Positions 44,935-55,343 of a stretch of DNA of 64,000 bases are shown here, piece after piece (the stretch's first letter is position 1; each line of letters opens with the position of its first letter). The stretch is from contig JABYQQ010000028.1 in the NCBI GenBank assembly GCA_022605405.1, positions 1 through 64,000 of the forward strand, written 5' to 3'. The notes beneath the pieces were generated by a model that was given only the letters and a program-made list of their open reading frames with translations, was not told where the DNA came from and searched no databases. A program made the position numbers and the translations under genes. Source of the DNA: Earliella scabrosa. Lineage: Eukaryota; Basidiomycota; Agaricomycetes; Polyporales; Polyporaceae.

Positions 44935-47520
44935 CTACTCCTTCGACACCGCCTTGAGATCAATAGCATCCCAGCCGTCGTCCATCTCATAGTCGGAGGC
45001 GTCGTCGTCGACATCGGGGAGGTGCGAGACGGAGGCGGCGTCCTCCGGCTTGATGAGGTTCAGGAGGCTCCAGCTGCCCAGACACAAGAGGGCACGCGTG
45101 GTTTGCGCGCTGAGTCGATTGCGGACATGTGAGAGGAGGAGACGACCACGGGAGAACAGCCTTTCGACGTCGACAGACGTGGCTGGACAGAGCAAGCGTG
45201 GTGTCAGTTCACGGCGAGGTCGCAAGATGTGGACGAGGTGCAGACGTACCGGGGATGGATAAGTAATCCAGGGCCATCCGCGAGAGGTTCGGATACATGG
45301 CACGATGCTCCTCCCACCACTCGATCGCGTCAGTCGTAGCCTCTGGGTCGGTGCTGAGGTAGCGATCGAGCTCGTCTCGAAGCTCGTCGGGGCGTGGTGG
45401 GGCGAGGGAGGGCAAGTGGTATATGTTCGTGTTGCCGTCCTGGGAGAGAACGTGGTTAGTAGAACCCAGACGAGACAGACGTGCGCCGCAAAGTATACGC
45501 ACATTCATCCCCGGACCAGTGGATGATCCGGCAACGCCCTCGCGCTGAGTCTCCTCAGATGTGACGGCGTCGGTGCCATCCTCTCCAGCGGCCTCTACAA
45601 CGCCATCGTCGTTTGCGCGGCCGGCGTAGGACTTCTTGTACTCGTCGACGACGAGTTGCCGTGCAGTTCGTTGCCATTTCTCAGGCCAGCGGAGTTTCTT
45701 GAAGTAGCTGAGCTTGTGCCGCGAGTGTAGCACTGAAAGTGGAGGGATAAGATGGGTCAGAGGCGAAGCGGGAGAGTCGAGACTCAGGTTAGACTCACCC
45801 ATGGCCATACGGTAGGTCCTCGAGGCGTCGGTGAGTGAGTAGTACTTGTTCAAAGTTCGCTGGGCGAGCGAGCAAGCAACGCGGATTGCGTTGTCGTACT
45901 GGTGATGCGACTTGCTGGCCGTGGTGAGGAGGTTGTCGATGTGATCCATGGCTGGGATCACAGTGGCGAGGTTCGGGGTCCCGCGAGAGAAGAAGAGAGT
46001 GGCGTCTTGGGAGAACGGAGGATGGCTGAGACTCGAGACATGGAGGGGACGCGCAAGCACAGCGCCCACGGGGGGCTGCGGTAGCAGTTCGCTGCTACCG
46101 CAGCCCATTGTGGGCGCACATTTGGCCCTTGTTTGCGTAAACGCCCGCGGTGACAGTACGGGGACGCACCTTCAAGACCTCGCGCAACTGTCTCGCTGTC
46201 TCCCACTCCTCCGGCGAGAGCTCAAAACTCCTCAGCTTGTTGCCCTTCTCGCCGCACATCCGCTCGACCGCCGCGCGATGCTTCAAGGCAGCATCAAGCA
46301 TGTCGAAGGTCGAGTTCCACCGCGTCCGGACATCGCGAGGGAGCAGCCTGATCGGAAGGCCTAGGTCGACGAGGGTCCGCTTCCAGGCGGGCAGGAGGAT
46401 AGTAGTCGAGTGTATGATCTTGAACGCCAACTTTCGGAGCTGCATGTCGCGCGTGAGTGCTCATCTTCGCGTCCACAAGCTGACTCAGTCTGAACGACAT
46501 GCACCTTCGCTAGGACGAGCTTCACAGGACGAACATCCCGCTTGAACTGTGCCCGCTCCTCCTCTGTGAGGTCCGCCATGGCGTCCACTTCATCGTCCGG
46601 ATCGTCGGCCTCACGCTCTTCGCCGGCGTCATCCTGCTGAGCCTCAATCTCCTCAACCTCCATGTCCCGCATCAACTCAGCGAGCTCCCGTTCGTCTTCG
46701 CCCTCAGCTGCCGCCTCCTTGTCCGCATCAGCATCGAACTGACGGATCAAGCTCTTCGCGACGAGGTTGAGGATGTGCGAGAAACAGTGGGACCGGGGCA
46801 CCTCGACAACGTCCAAGGGGAGCGCGAGAGGTTGGCCCTCGTAGATGAAGTGCACCGTTACCGCGACGTACGCGTGATGGTTGGGCGAGGTCCACGCGTC
46901 GGTCGCGAAATGCAGTTCGCCTTCGTATTCCTGTACGTCATAGCCGAATGTTAGCCACCATGAATTGACTCCCACTGTCCGAAAAGAACTGCTTGCCTGA
47001 AGGAGCTTCGCAATGCGAGCGCGTGTGCGCGCGAAGACCGCTTTGACGTCACGAGACACCGTTGATGGAGAGGGAAGGTAGTGCCCAGGGCGGCCCGTCT
47101 TCATCAGGCTCTGGAACCCTCGGTCGCGGACTATCTTGAACGGGCGCAGGTTCTCGGCAACCCAACGAACAATCTCGGTACGCGTTTCGGCACGGGTGTG
47201 AGGACGATGGGAGTAGGTAACCTTCCCTTTCTTGCGTGCGAAGTGCGTGCTGATCGAACCGTCACGCAGCAGTCCCTTAACCACATTCTCCCGAGCCTGC
47301 ACAGGCGGCATCGACCGCCTCCTCACCCCAGCATGCTCGAGCGTGACGACGGAGGTTACCGGTAGACGACCGGTCCTTGCTGTCAAGATAGCGACGGACA
47401 CGGACCTTGCAGCCGCGTGCAGCGCACTGGAAGACATGAGTGCGTCGGGGTGGCGGGTTCTGCGCGGGTTGCTGTACTCTGTACCCGCACCCGTACCCGT
47501 GCTGGAAACCCATAGCTACC
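44935..47520 (-). pseudogene. hAT transposase of hAT-2, catalytically deleted
   Basis: The BED zinc finger (HVFQCAARGCKVRVRRYLD, STGNLRRHARACWG) is at about 47470-47330. A frameshift near 47310 leads into the main frame: GKVTYSHRPHTRAE, TEIVRWVAENLRPF, GELHFATDAWTSPNHHAYVA. The text then runs LPLDVVEVPRSHCFSHILNL, so roughly 55 residues between VPxSHTG and RCFSHILNL are missing, including the block with the second catalytic Asp that hAT-1 has as CDNASNND. The remainder is normal: DVRTRWNSTFDML, DATLFFSRG, LNKYYSLTDAS, ARMALDYLSIP-type RMALDYLSIP, VDVERLFSRGRLLLSHVRN. It ends at 44935. The deletion is in frame, so a stable but inactive, possibly dominant-negative protein is conceivable. Confidence 0.75.
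46062..46117. repeat. strong hairpin with TTCG loop in hAT-2
   Basis: GCGCCCAC, then GGGCTGCGGTAGCAG, loop TTCG, CTGCTACCGCAGCCC, then GTGGGCGC: a 15-bp perfect stem with an 8-bp outer stem separated by three bases. It lies in a transposase intron or exon edge (after EVLKVRP). It could be a tiny foldback insertion. Confidence 0.7.
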
Positions 47521-47840
47521 CGCGCGGGTTCTGAACACCCATGACACTGCCTAAGCGGAAGAGCTCGGCGACGACGAAGTTGTATGATGCCTTCGAGCAC
47601 AGGCGCAATTTCAGAAGGTCTGGCAGGGTGACATACTGTAGCGCGGGTTGGGGAACGGATTGGAGTAGTTCGTACAGATGCATGCTGGTGAGAGCGGGTG
47701 GTGAAGAGATAGGCTCTCAGTTTGAGTATGATGGCAGTTTGAGCCCCACCGGTCCGTCACTTTATGTATGTTGCGCAGAGAGCGTGATCATGACAAATGC
47801 ATTAGATGGTTATCTGATATCTTTACAGGCATACATGGTG

Positions 47841-48977
47841 CTAGTCGTGAGATCGACGCAATGCTTGACGTATGCATTCCTGAGCGTTCGGCCGCAACTC
47901 GGTGAGATGAAGATGGCAGGATGGAGCACAAACCGGGCCTCCTCTCCACCACACGACGGTCATGTCACTCTCGACTTCCACCACGAAACCGCCAGCAACG
48001 CGTATTCCCGCAGGAGCCCGTCTTATCAGGTCTCCCAAACCCCCGTCTGCGCCACCCTCTCCCTCTGTCCCTACCAGCGCACGCGGCTGGTCGCGCAGAT
48101 GTTGCATGGAGCCTCGTCCGCACAAGGAATCGCCAAACCATCGACCCGCCACGGCACACCCCGCTGAGCGCACTCCCTGGCACAGTTCCCCTCCGACTGC
48201 GCGAACGTCACTCCAGCGATTGGTCACTCGCCACCCCAGTTCACGCCACTCGAGGACGGAGTCGTGCATCGCGGCGGGTACGGTCGTAAAGCACTGCAGA
48301 CACAACGGATTGAGAAGGGCTTGCTGCGCTGCGGTGAGCAAGGGATAGGCGGAGCAGAACATGCGAGGGGTGATGTAGTTGAAGAGCGCGGAGTTCCACG
48401 CTGAGGTCAACGGGTATAACGCGGCAGCTGTCGTGCTCTCGTAGAGGTCGAGATGAAAGCTGCCCTTCTGCAGTCGGACAACTGAGTGGACTCCGCGGGG
48501 ATGGTGACCGGCTGCGCCCGTAGAAGGGAAGAGGGAAGGGGGCATCTCCAGGGCGTTGAACCCTTGCGTGCTGGTGAGATAGTGCTTGAGGGTGTCGATT
48601 CCGCCGCGCGGCACGTAGACGTCTACGGGGCAGGGAGGAGGAAGCGCAGGTGCGAGGTGGGGAAAGAGAACAACTGTCGCGCCTATGCCACCAATCATCG
48701 CTCCCGACAGCTCCAGGGCTTGAACGAACGAGTCGAAGTTGGTCAGATTGGCCGTTGAAAAGAGGCTTTTGACGCGAATGTGTAGCGCGGCGGACGCGTA
48801 CTCGTCTGCTAGGGAAGACGCCTGACGGAAATAAACCAATGCCTCGGCGTCCATGACTTCCACAACGGCCAACGCTAGGTCGTATATGAGGTGCGGCGAG
48901 AAAGAAACAGGGGGGTATTCGCGGGTGTACATGGAGCCAACGGTGTCGCAGAGTGCAAGGGTTGGGAGGGCAGACAC
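47841..48977 (-). CDS. F-box-like paralogue B
   Basis: A single 378-codon frame. The amino-terminal helical region (FSPHLIYDLALAVVEVMDAE, ALVYFRQASSLADEYASAAL) matches the F-box position of paralogue A. SGAMIGGIGATVVLF and PVDVYVPRGGIDTLKHYL match A's SG-AL and DLYLP blocks. VVRLQKGSFHLDLYESTT, PLTSAWNSALFNYITPRMFC and AYPLLTAAQQALLN follow, and the carboxy terminus is rich in Cys and Trp (LGWRVTNRW). It appears intact. I infer a substrate adaptor or nucleotidyltransferase-like protein of unknown target. Transcribed away from the TET/JBP gene's 3' end direction-wise in tandem (both minus). Confidence 0.6.
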   Translation of the reverse strand: MSALPTLALCDTVGSMYTREYPPVSFSPHLIYDLALAVVEVMDAEALVYFRQASSLADEYASAALHIRVKSLFSTANLTNFDSFVQALELSGAMIGGIGATVVLFPHLAPALPPPCPVDVYVPRGGIDTLKHYLTSTQGFNALEMPPSLFPSTGAAGHHPRGVHSVVRLQKGSFHLDLYESTTAAALYPLTSAWNSALFNYITPRMFCSAYPLLTAAQQALLNPLCLQCFTTVPAAMHDSVLEWRELGWRVTNRWSDVRAVGGELCQGVRSAGCAVAGRWFGDSLCGRGSMQHLRDQPRALVGTEGEGGADGGLGDLIRRAPAGIRVAGGFVVEVESDMTVVWWRGGPVCAPSCHLHLTELRPNAQECIRQALRRSHD

Positions 48978-49065
48978 GACCGCGTCCCGCTGACTGGTTA
49001 AACACGTGCCGGGCTAAACCACCCTCCATCAGTGATTATCGTAGACTAGATACATCATGTTCCTA

Positions 49066-50479
49066 TCACTGACGAGGCGGAGTCGCCAAGCCAGACTTAC
49101 AAACCAGGCCCGCCTGGGCCCACAACGACTGATGGGTAAAATGGACAATCAAGTTCCGATTGCCTGACCTCCAATTGTCAGCCTCGTGCAGCACATCTCG
49201 TCCTCGAAACGCAACCACGTCTCCTGGTTTGAGGATTACCTCGATGCCTAGCTGTCGGAACCGCAACTTGCACGGCGAGAAGGTGCCCAGGTAGACGACA
49301 ATCGCCCAACCCAGATGAGGATCATGACGATCCCAGTGAGGGCAAGAGTATCGGTTGAACTGTAATTCGCGGCCTTCGAAGAACATCTTCTGACGGCCCA
49401 AAGCGTCCAGAGCCTGCGAGCTGGCAAACTTGTTTAGGCGCCACTCGTAGAGTCCTTCCAGGGCCTTGTACTGCACAGGATCAAAGCTTTCCAGGGCGGC
49501 CATGACGTATGCGCTCAGAGCGTCGAGCTCCGCGAGCAAGGTGCAGGCAGCATTGAACGCTGACCCTGTCGCGCGGATGTCGCAGGCGACACTTGGTTCG
49601 GAGTTCTGCGGGCCCTTAGGAACACGACAGTGCTTGGGATGGGGAGGGCACGTACGGGGTGACCGAGAGCATGCCAGCAAGATACGAGGCGAGCAGATCC
49701 GAGGGGGCCCCCGCGGAGCTTATAGCCGCCTCCTTGCTTGTCGTTGGAGAGCTTGGTGCTGAGCCGCACTGCAGCAGCGTACCGTGCGACGGCGCGTTCA
49801 AGATTGGCCTAGTCGACGTGGCTCCAGACGGCGTGTGCGACGGACAATATATGGGACTCACCAGTCTCTGCCCATACATAGCCTGAGGGAAGTGGTAGAG
49901 GAGATCGTACAAGTCCTTGCTGATAACGCGACGCGCACGTGTGCCATCGAAGACATGCAAGGTCGCCTCGACCTGGACTACCTCGACGGGATCCGGATGC
50001 GGAGAGTCGACCGCCTCTAGCAAGCAGAAGGCCTCCAGAAGAACTGTGGTCACGAATGAGGCGAACGCCATACGGAACGATCGAGTGGCCACTCACGAGT
50101 GCCCTCTGTGCTCTGAGCCTCGCGGACGGCGCGGCGCGCGAGCCGCCGTGTGCCGGCCAAGACCAAGTTGTCTCGCTGCGCCCGAGACTTGCGGCTCCAT
50201 TTCGACACCTGCCTGTAGAATGACCGGGTTGAGCGGGTGATGGCAACGACAAGCGGAACCATGCGAGACGCACTCAGGAGAAGATAGATCACTCAAATCT
50301 TCCACAGACGTGCGTTGATCTAGTGTGATCTTCGCCCTGGCTAGGGCCTCGGGAGTTGAGCGAAACGTAGACCATCGCCGTGCAGCGGCACGGGGAGGCA
50401 GATGCTTCGGGCCTGACGGGCGATCCGGTTGATTGCGTGGACGACGTCGGGCTGCGTGAGCGTGAGCTGTGCATTCCAT
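49066..50479 (-). pseudogene. TET/JBP-family 2-oxoglutarate/Fe(II) dioxygenase
   Basis: Start at 50479 (MECTAHAHAARRRPR). Exons give VSKWSRKSRAQRDNLVLAG, LLEAFCLLEAVDSPHPDP, RRVISKDLYDLLYHFPQAMY, then a variable region and the core: VACDIRATGSAFNAA, ALSAYVMAALESFDPVQY, FNRYSCPHWDRHDPHLGW, YLGTF, GIEVILKPGDVVAFRG, RDVLHEADNW, GNRNLIVHFTHQSLW. The H-x-D (HWD), distal His (LHEAD) and Arg (GNRN) needed for Fe and 2-oxoglutarate are all present. Fungal TET/JBP enzymes oxidise 5-methylcytosine in DNA and are expanded in Agaricomycetes, where an association with KDZ elements is known. A 1-nt frameshift near 49640 (VTPYVPSP to KHCRVPKG) breaks this copy unless it is an assembly error. Confidence 0.8.
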
Positions 50480-51521
50480 GGCAGCGTCAGCTCCGGCTTT
50501 ATTCCACAGCGCGAACTCTCTCACATTCCATGATGAGTCTGAGGTTAGTCGGCAATCCCAAGCGAACAGCCAAGGAGGACTGAGAGGTTAGACGCAGCCG
50601 ACGCGTAACTTGTAAGCCGCCTGACGCCGGCCGTCCGTGAGCGCATGGCAGCCACCCGGACTTGGCCGTGAAGCGTGAGAAACTACATACTAGTACCAAC
50701 CAGCCACCCACAATGTCGACCTCTGCCTCCTCCTTCGAACCCATATGTCTTCCAGGGCACGGCACCGACCACGCGGAGCGCTGCTTCAGCCTCCCGTGGT
50801 TTGGTTCTGCACGTCGAGCAGCTTGATTCAAGGGCTCGATTGTGTTGCTAGTCCCGCCTTCCGACTCGCGATGCTTATACGCGGTGGACGACACCAAATC
50901 ACGACTGGGCATGGCGGGCGACGCGTTCGAGGGCTTGTCCCTATTCAGGGCCGGCGCGCCTGGAGTTGACACAGGTGAGCCATTGCGTTGCGGCAGGGAC
51001 GTGTTCTTGAAGGGCAGGGTGGCGAAAGTGTGGCGTTGGCGACGGGGCAACAGTTCGTGAGTACTGCACATCCTCTTCCTCCCGCTGGTTAGTGTCCCCA
51101 ATCCACTTCCCCATCGCATATGCAAGCCGCTGTCCTGCGTTGTCCTCCTGTACCAGCTTGTGAGTTGTCATTGATAGCATAGGAGTAGCACACAACATGT
51201 ATCGAACGGGTTCCGTAGCCGTGAACTAGAACCTCCAACGCGGGTTTCGTCCACGCTTTGGATGGAACATAGCACTCTCAGCGCGCTCTCTGCGTAGACA
51301 CGTCTATGGTATGTCTTAATTGTAATTGTAATGAATATGAATCACTTTCTGCTGCCTTGCATGGCGCGCGCGCGGCGCATGTGTATAGAAGCTGTGAGCG
51401 AACGCGTTTTACTGTCCTTCCACATCCTTGTCTTGCCCGTGAGCCCTTAGCCGGTGCGTCCCCCGTATGCCACGCTCTTTGCGAGCCTGGCATACTGAAC
51501 GTAATCCCACCAGCCCTGCTC
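50480..51521. other. intergenic region between TET/JBP and F-box-like C
   Basis: Divergent promoter space for the two genes. ORFs on either strand are low complexity and unsupported. No repeat or transposon end noticed. Confidence 0.3.
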
Positions 51522-52614
51522 ATGTATCCCATCCCCGATCTGATGGGACCGTATTGCGGTGGTATCTACAAGTGAGTCAGCGAATGTACTGGTGAATCGT
51601 GGACCATGAACGGCCCTAACTTCCATTGGCTTCAGGTTGTCCGTCGAAGTCCACGAACAGATCGTTGCGTTCATGGACTTCGAGAGTATGTTCAACTGGC
51701 GCCTGGCGAATCAGTATCTCTACGACCTCATTGTGGACAGCTATGACCGTGAGCTCACCAGAGCTATAAGCCCGCACGTTCCGGACCCCCCTGCGTTCCT
51801 GCGTCTGATGAACAAATGCGACGCGGTGCTCGTAGGAGACTCAGCACTCTCCGTCTTACTCCGGGACCCCACTATCCAGCCGGAGACCATGCTCGTGGCG
51901 GTGGGCGTGCACGACCTTGCGGATTTCGAAGCCGCCCTGACACAAGACGGGTTCTACGTCACGAAGGCCCCGATCCCTTTCGGCCGGCGAAGGATGCGGC
52001 TCGAGAAGATTGGCATCGCTCCAGGACGCCGCCCGTTGAACATCCTCATCTCGCCGTCTGCTGGTTACCTCGAGGTCTTAGGGGCTGCGCCACACACAGC
52101 ATGGATGTCCTTTGTTGGGCCTACCGCTGTTGGGTGTGGCTACGCTCCTCTGACGTTCGTTAGACGCACGCTTATTGAACTCGGGGACCCAAGGGACAAA
52201 CTCCTACCGAGCCTGCGCCAAAACAACTTCGACATCGCGTATGAACCCTCCCAATGGCCCGAGTACAACCAACCATGTCACAAGTCGGCCTCCCGTGTCG
52301 CGTGTCCAGCGAAATGGTTCGTTTGTCCTTGGCAAGCTCGGTCATGGGTGGATGCGGGAGCCTACGTTACCTCCGTCGATCCTTGCCGTCGGGTGACCAC
52401 GACGATCCGGGAGGTACCCCAGCGATCTTTGCCTTACCAGGGCTGGCATTGGGACAGCGAAATGAGGCCATGCGTCGGACCCTGTCATGGGGAGGATGGG
52501 GAGCATAGTGGAGCCATGCTGAGGATAGGCGGCAAGCCTGCGCGCGTGCTGAGGCCACCCTTCGCCAGCTATCCGCTACCCAACGGTGGACGAGCGCGTG
52601 CGCTGACTGTGTAG
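51522..52614 (+). CDS. F-box-like paralogue C
   Basis: Exon 1 begins at 51522 (MYPIPDLMGPYCGGIYK). An intron from GTGAGT at about 51571 to TTCAG leads in frame to LSVEVHEQIVAFMDFESMF, NWRLANQYLYDLI, a good F-box. ISPHVPDPPAFLRLM, VGDSALSVLLRDP, AVGVHDLADFEAALTQDGFY follow the SG-AL/DLYLP layout with drift (VAVGVHD in place of DLYLP). The carboxy terminus has SQWPEYNQPCHKSASRVACP, AKWFVCPWQARSW and a Cys-rich end (MRPCVGPCHGE). It appears intact and full length. It would act with Skp1/Cullin if the F-box is real. Confidence 0.65.
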
Positions 52615-54343
52615 AACGCCGGAGAGACTATATAGACATAGACGAACAGGATCTCTGTGTCCGCAGGCGAACGACTTGAATTGCCACTTAGCGTGTTGCC
52701 CTGTGTGCAGATATACAGTGTCTAGACATGTGAGTGATGCAACGTCTGATGATGATTCCTGCAATTCATGCTCACTTTGAAGCTGCGACTCAAGGCGCAT
52801 GTTGCGCCGGGATACCAAGGACATTCACGGACATTCACGCAAGCTCGTTTGCTGCAGGGACACGGGCCAGAGCCACACGTCCGTGACACGTGGGCGCAAC
52901 GAGCATGGCTTTGAAGAATTGGAGATGCAAATCCTGCACCGCCGTACTCAGTACCCGAGATGACCGATGACATACAACCCATGATAAACCACCTCGAGAC
53001 CGCCGGCTGAAAAGCGCGCATAAGTGCTCTATGAAGCGACCGTCGTAACACTCTTGGACATTATTGCCTCGGAGGAGGACGGTTACAGATTCCTGAAGCA
53101 AACCTACGTGGGGGTGACGACATTGAGGTGTGCGCAAACCGTACAAGGGCCCAGATATCGAGACAGGTTAAGTATACTCACCAAGCGTTCTACAAGCAGA
53201 GAGACAGTCAGTGTATACACCTAACTCTGCGTCGGACGCCTGAGGACGGACCGAGGGTGGGTGCTGAGATTTATGAAGAAATGCGGCAGGCGTGTCTCAT
53301 ATGGTGAGTACTATGCGCCGAATCTGCAACGTAGTCTAATACTACGTTGACGAGATTCTCCAGTGGGGGCACGCGCGAACCATTGCGCGACAACGTTCAA
53401 GCGTGCGGCTGCTACACGCTGAGTTCCAGACCGCTGACAGCCTAGCAAGATGGAGACAAACCTTGGTGAGCCAGTAAGTCTGGGAAGAGGTGCACATAAA
53501 GACGACTTGCTAGAGAACCTATGACAGACAGAATAGTATGGCGAGCGAGCACGGACGTGCGCCGTAATGCCAGTCAGAGCGAGCAACAATCTGAAAATCT
53601 CGCACGCGGATAATTCAGTTCCCCGTAGCTGAGCCCGCGAGTGCCCACTTCATGTCAGCGTATACTACGGTGAGGACTAGTGTTGGGTATGGTGCAAGGC
53701 TGGAGACAGAAACGAGGTACGTATATAGTACTTGCGCACTGCCGTCCAGGGAGACAAGGAACTTTAAAAGCAAAGGTGGACCGCAGCATGTGACCTGGTG
53801 AGTCCTAGTATGCCCTGAGTTCAAGACGGGATACCACAGTATCTGCCGAACAGTGTCCGCAAGAACCTTGAAGAGTAGCCGCGCTAACCGTCGGGGGCCG
53901 GGGCCAAAGACAACGTCCTGAGAGTGTGGGCCCGCTGGCACCAGGTCAAGCTGGCATATAATGTGCACCCGGAGCGGCGCAAGCTGGTAGGTAGTACGCG
54001 ATGCACCATATGACCCCGACAGCACATTCTCGGCCATCGAGTCCGCATCCGGGTGGTCGGCCAGCATACACATTACCTTCTAGTTCGGCAATGACATCCT
54101 CAGTTCGCCGTGCCTCGAACATACGCGCATGACATCCTCAGTTCCCCGTCCCTGGAACATACGCGAATAATGGTGAGTGTGGAGGACATTGCGCACGATA
54201 TCTGATGGAATGGCCCGAGATTGCGCCAGCTGATACGGGTGCTCGCAGGGCACAAGCCGAACCAGTGCGGTGAATAGCCTCGTATAGGAGGGCAACCAAG
54301 CAGAGCTGATCGATCGCTTGGCTGAAATGACGGGCAAAATCAG
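52615..54343. other. gene-poor interval with a short tandem duplication
   Basis: No recognisable gene. Two 38-bp units (54091-54128 and 54129-54166), each starting ATGACATCCTCAGTTC, are in tandem with three or four mismatches. Short ORFs on both strands here lack recognisable motifs. Confidence 0.4.
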
Positions 54344-54350
54344 TATATAA
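54344..54350 (+). promoter_or_regulatory. TATA box of the small ORF
   Basis: TATATAA, 69 bp before the ATG at 54413, the same spacing as in the HECT-like gene. Confidence 0.55.
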
Positions 54351-54412
54351 GGTGCCCGCGCGTAGTATGCTTCTACGCAGCGTATCATCCATCGTGTCCT
54401 CCCCTTCCAGAC

Positions 54413-55066
54413 ATGTCGACCGAGATCCGTCCCTTCAACTCCTTCCCCGACTTGTACCTCATGGCGCAAGCAGGACCGTGCACCGAACGTCCTTGGCCGA
54501 GGAGCGAGGTATGGATAGGCCACGGCCACCATGAACCCCGCCACAACCCGGAGCTCGCCCACAACATGCACGAACTGGAAATAGTGGGGCCGCGTGTGCG
54601 AGATGGGACGATGAGTCTCTACACGGTCAAGACTTCTACGCCCTAACATTGACTATCCACTGACCTGTGTTCCAGATGGTACTCCCTGACGACGTCCCCA
54701 GCGTGCTCCGGCAACCGGCGCGTTGGCAGAACTGGATCCAGGCCGCTCGTGGGGAGCTGGGGACGTTCCCTGTGCTGGACAGAGAACAAAGCAGGGGCCT
54801 TCTGGATATGGCGATGTTCCTGCACATCCTGGCGATGCCGCAGCAGACGATCATCCCTCAGAGCGACTGGCCGCTCTTCTGCGAGGCGCTGACCGGCGGT
54901 CTAACCTTGGGGATCATGAGACGTGGGGAGAGTAGACTGCGCGACCTATCCGAATGGCTTCGCGGGCGGTACCCGGTGAGTAGAGCACGGAGACGTTGCC
55001 CAGTCGCAGCCAGGCTGACCCGCTGACTGGCGCATGTGCTAGGAAATCTATGACCGTGTCTTGTGA
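54413..55066 (+). CDS. small conserved-looking protein, function unknown
   Basis: Exon 1 MSTEIRPFNSFPDLYLMAQ, to about 54508 (intron GTATGG to TTCCAG). Exon 2 from about 54675: MVLPDDVPSVLRQPARWQNW, DREQSRGLLDMAMFLHILAM, QSDWPLFCEALTGGLTLGIM, RDLSEWLRGRYP. A final intron (GTGAGT to GCTAG) leads to EIYDRVL and TGA at 55064-55066. About 155 residues, helical and globular in look. No family recognised. The clear TATA box and clean splice signals support it as real. Confidence 0.5.
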
Positions 55067-55343
55067 AGAATGAAGGGTTAGGAGAGGCATGCGGAAAGTA
55101 GCACACCTGTTGCGTGGCTGAGTCGGCTCAATGGAGCATGTATGTATATCGAACGTACGTCGATGTCGATGAATGGCGCATGCAACGCGAAAGGCCGCCG
55201 TTCGGTTGCTGCCACGGGAAGACGCGTTAACCACCTTACGGGCACGATCCCGAGGAGCTGCTTCACCCACTCCGAACACGCACACAGGATGAAGGCGACT
55301 ACCTGTGCGATTGAAAACGGCATGTAGATACAAGGGGAGGGTA

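Larger units (their letters stand above)
37176..47553 (-). mobile_element. hAT-2: hAT transposon with a nested hAT-1
   Basis: Perfect 18-bp inverted termini (TAGGCAGTGTCATGGGTG) and a perfect 8-bp target duplication AGCGGAAG at 37168-37175 and 47554-47561. Subterminal GGGTACCCATGGGTA-type repeats occur at 37190-37350 and 47450-47540. It spans 10378 bp; without hAT-1 and its target copy it is 4239 bp. It encodes a BED-type hAT transposase (minus) and a second gene on the same strand. Inserted in F-box-like paralogue A. Confidence 0.92.
36425..47683 (-). pseudogene. F-box-like paralogue A, split by hAT-2
   Basis: The amino-terminal part is at 47683-47554 and the rest at 37175-36425. Removing hAT-2 with one target copy gives a continuous frame: MHLYELLQSVPQPAL, then LPDLLKLRLCSKASYNFV (F-box-like), joined as VAELFR-SLHDLL, then GGYVSGEAALKF and STLDLYLPYKSY. 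The SG-x3-L and (T/V)-D-(L/V)-Y-(L/V)-P blocks recur in paralogue B at 48977-47841; C at 51522-52614 has a related GDSAL block. They recall a nucleotidyltransferase-like fold common in uncharacterised Agaricomycete F-box families. F-box proteins recruit substrates to SCF ubiquitin ligases; whether this one does is unknown. The hAT insertion makes this copy a pseudogene. Confidence 0.65.

Noticed and set aside
54080..54649. 189-codon minus-strand frame
   Set aside because: Overlaps the promoter and first exon of the plus-strand small gene with TATA box; no recognisable motif.
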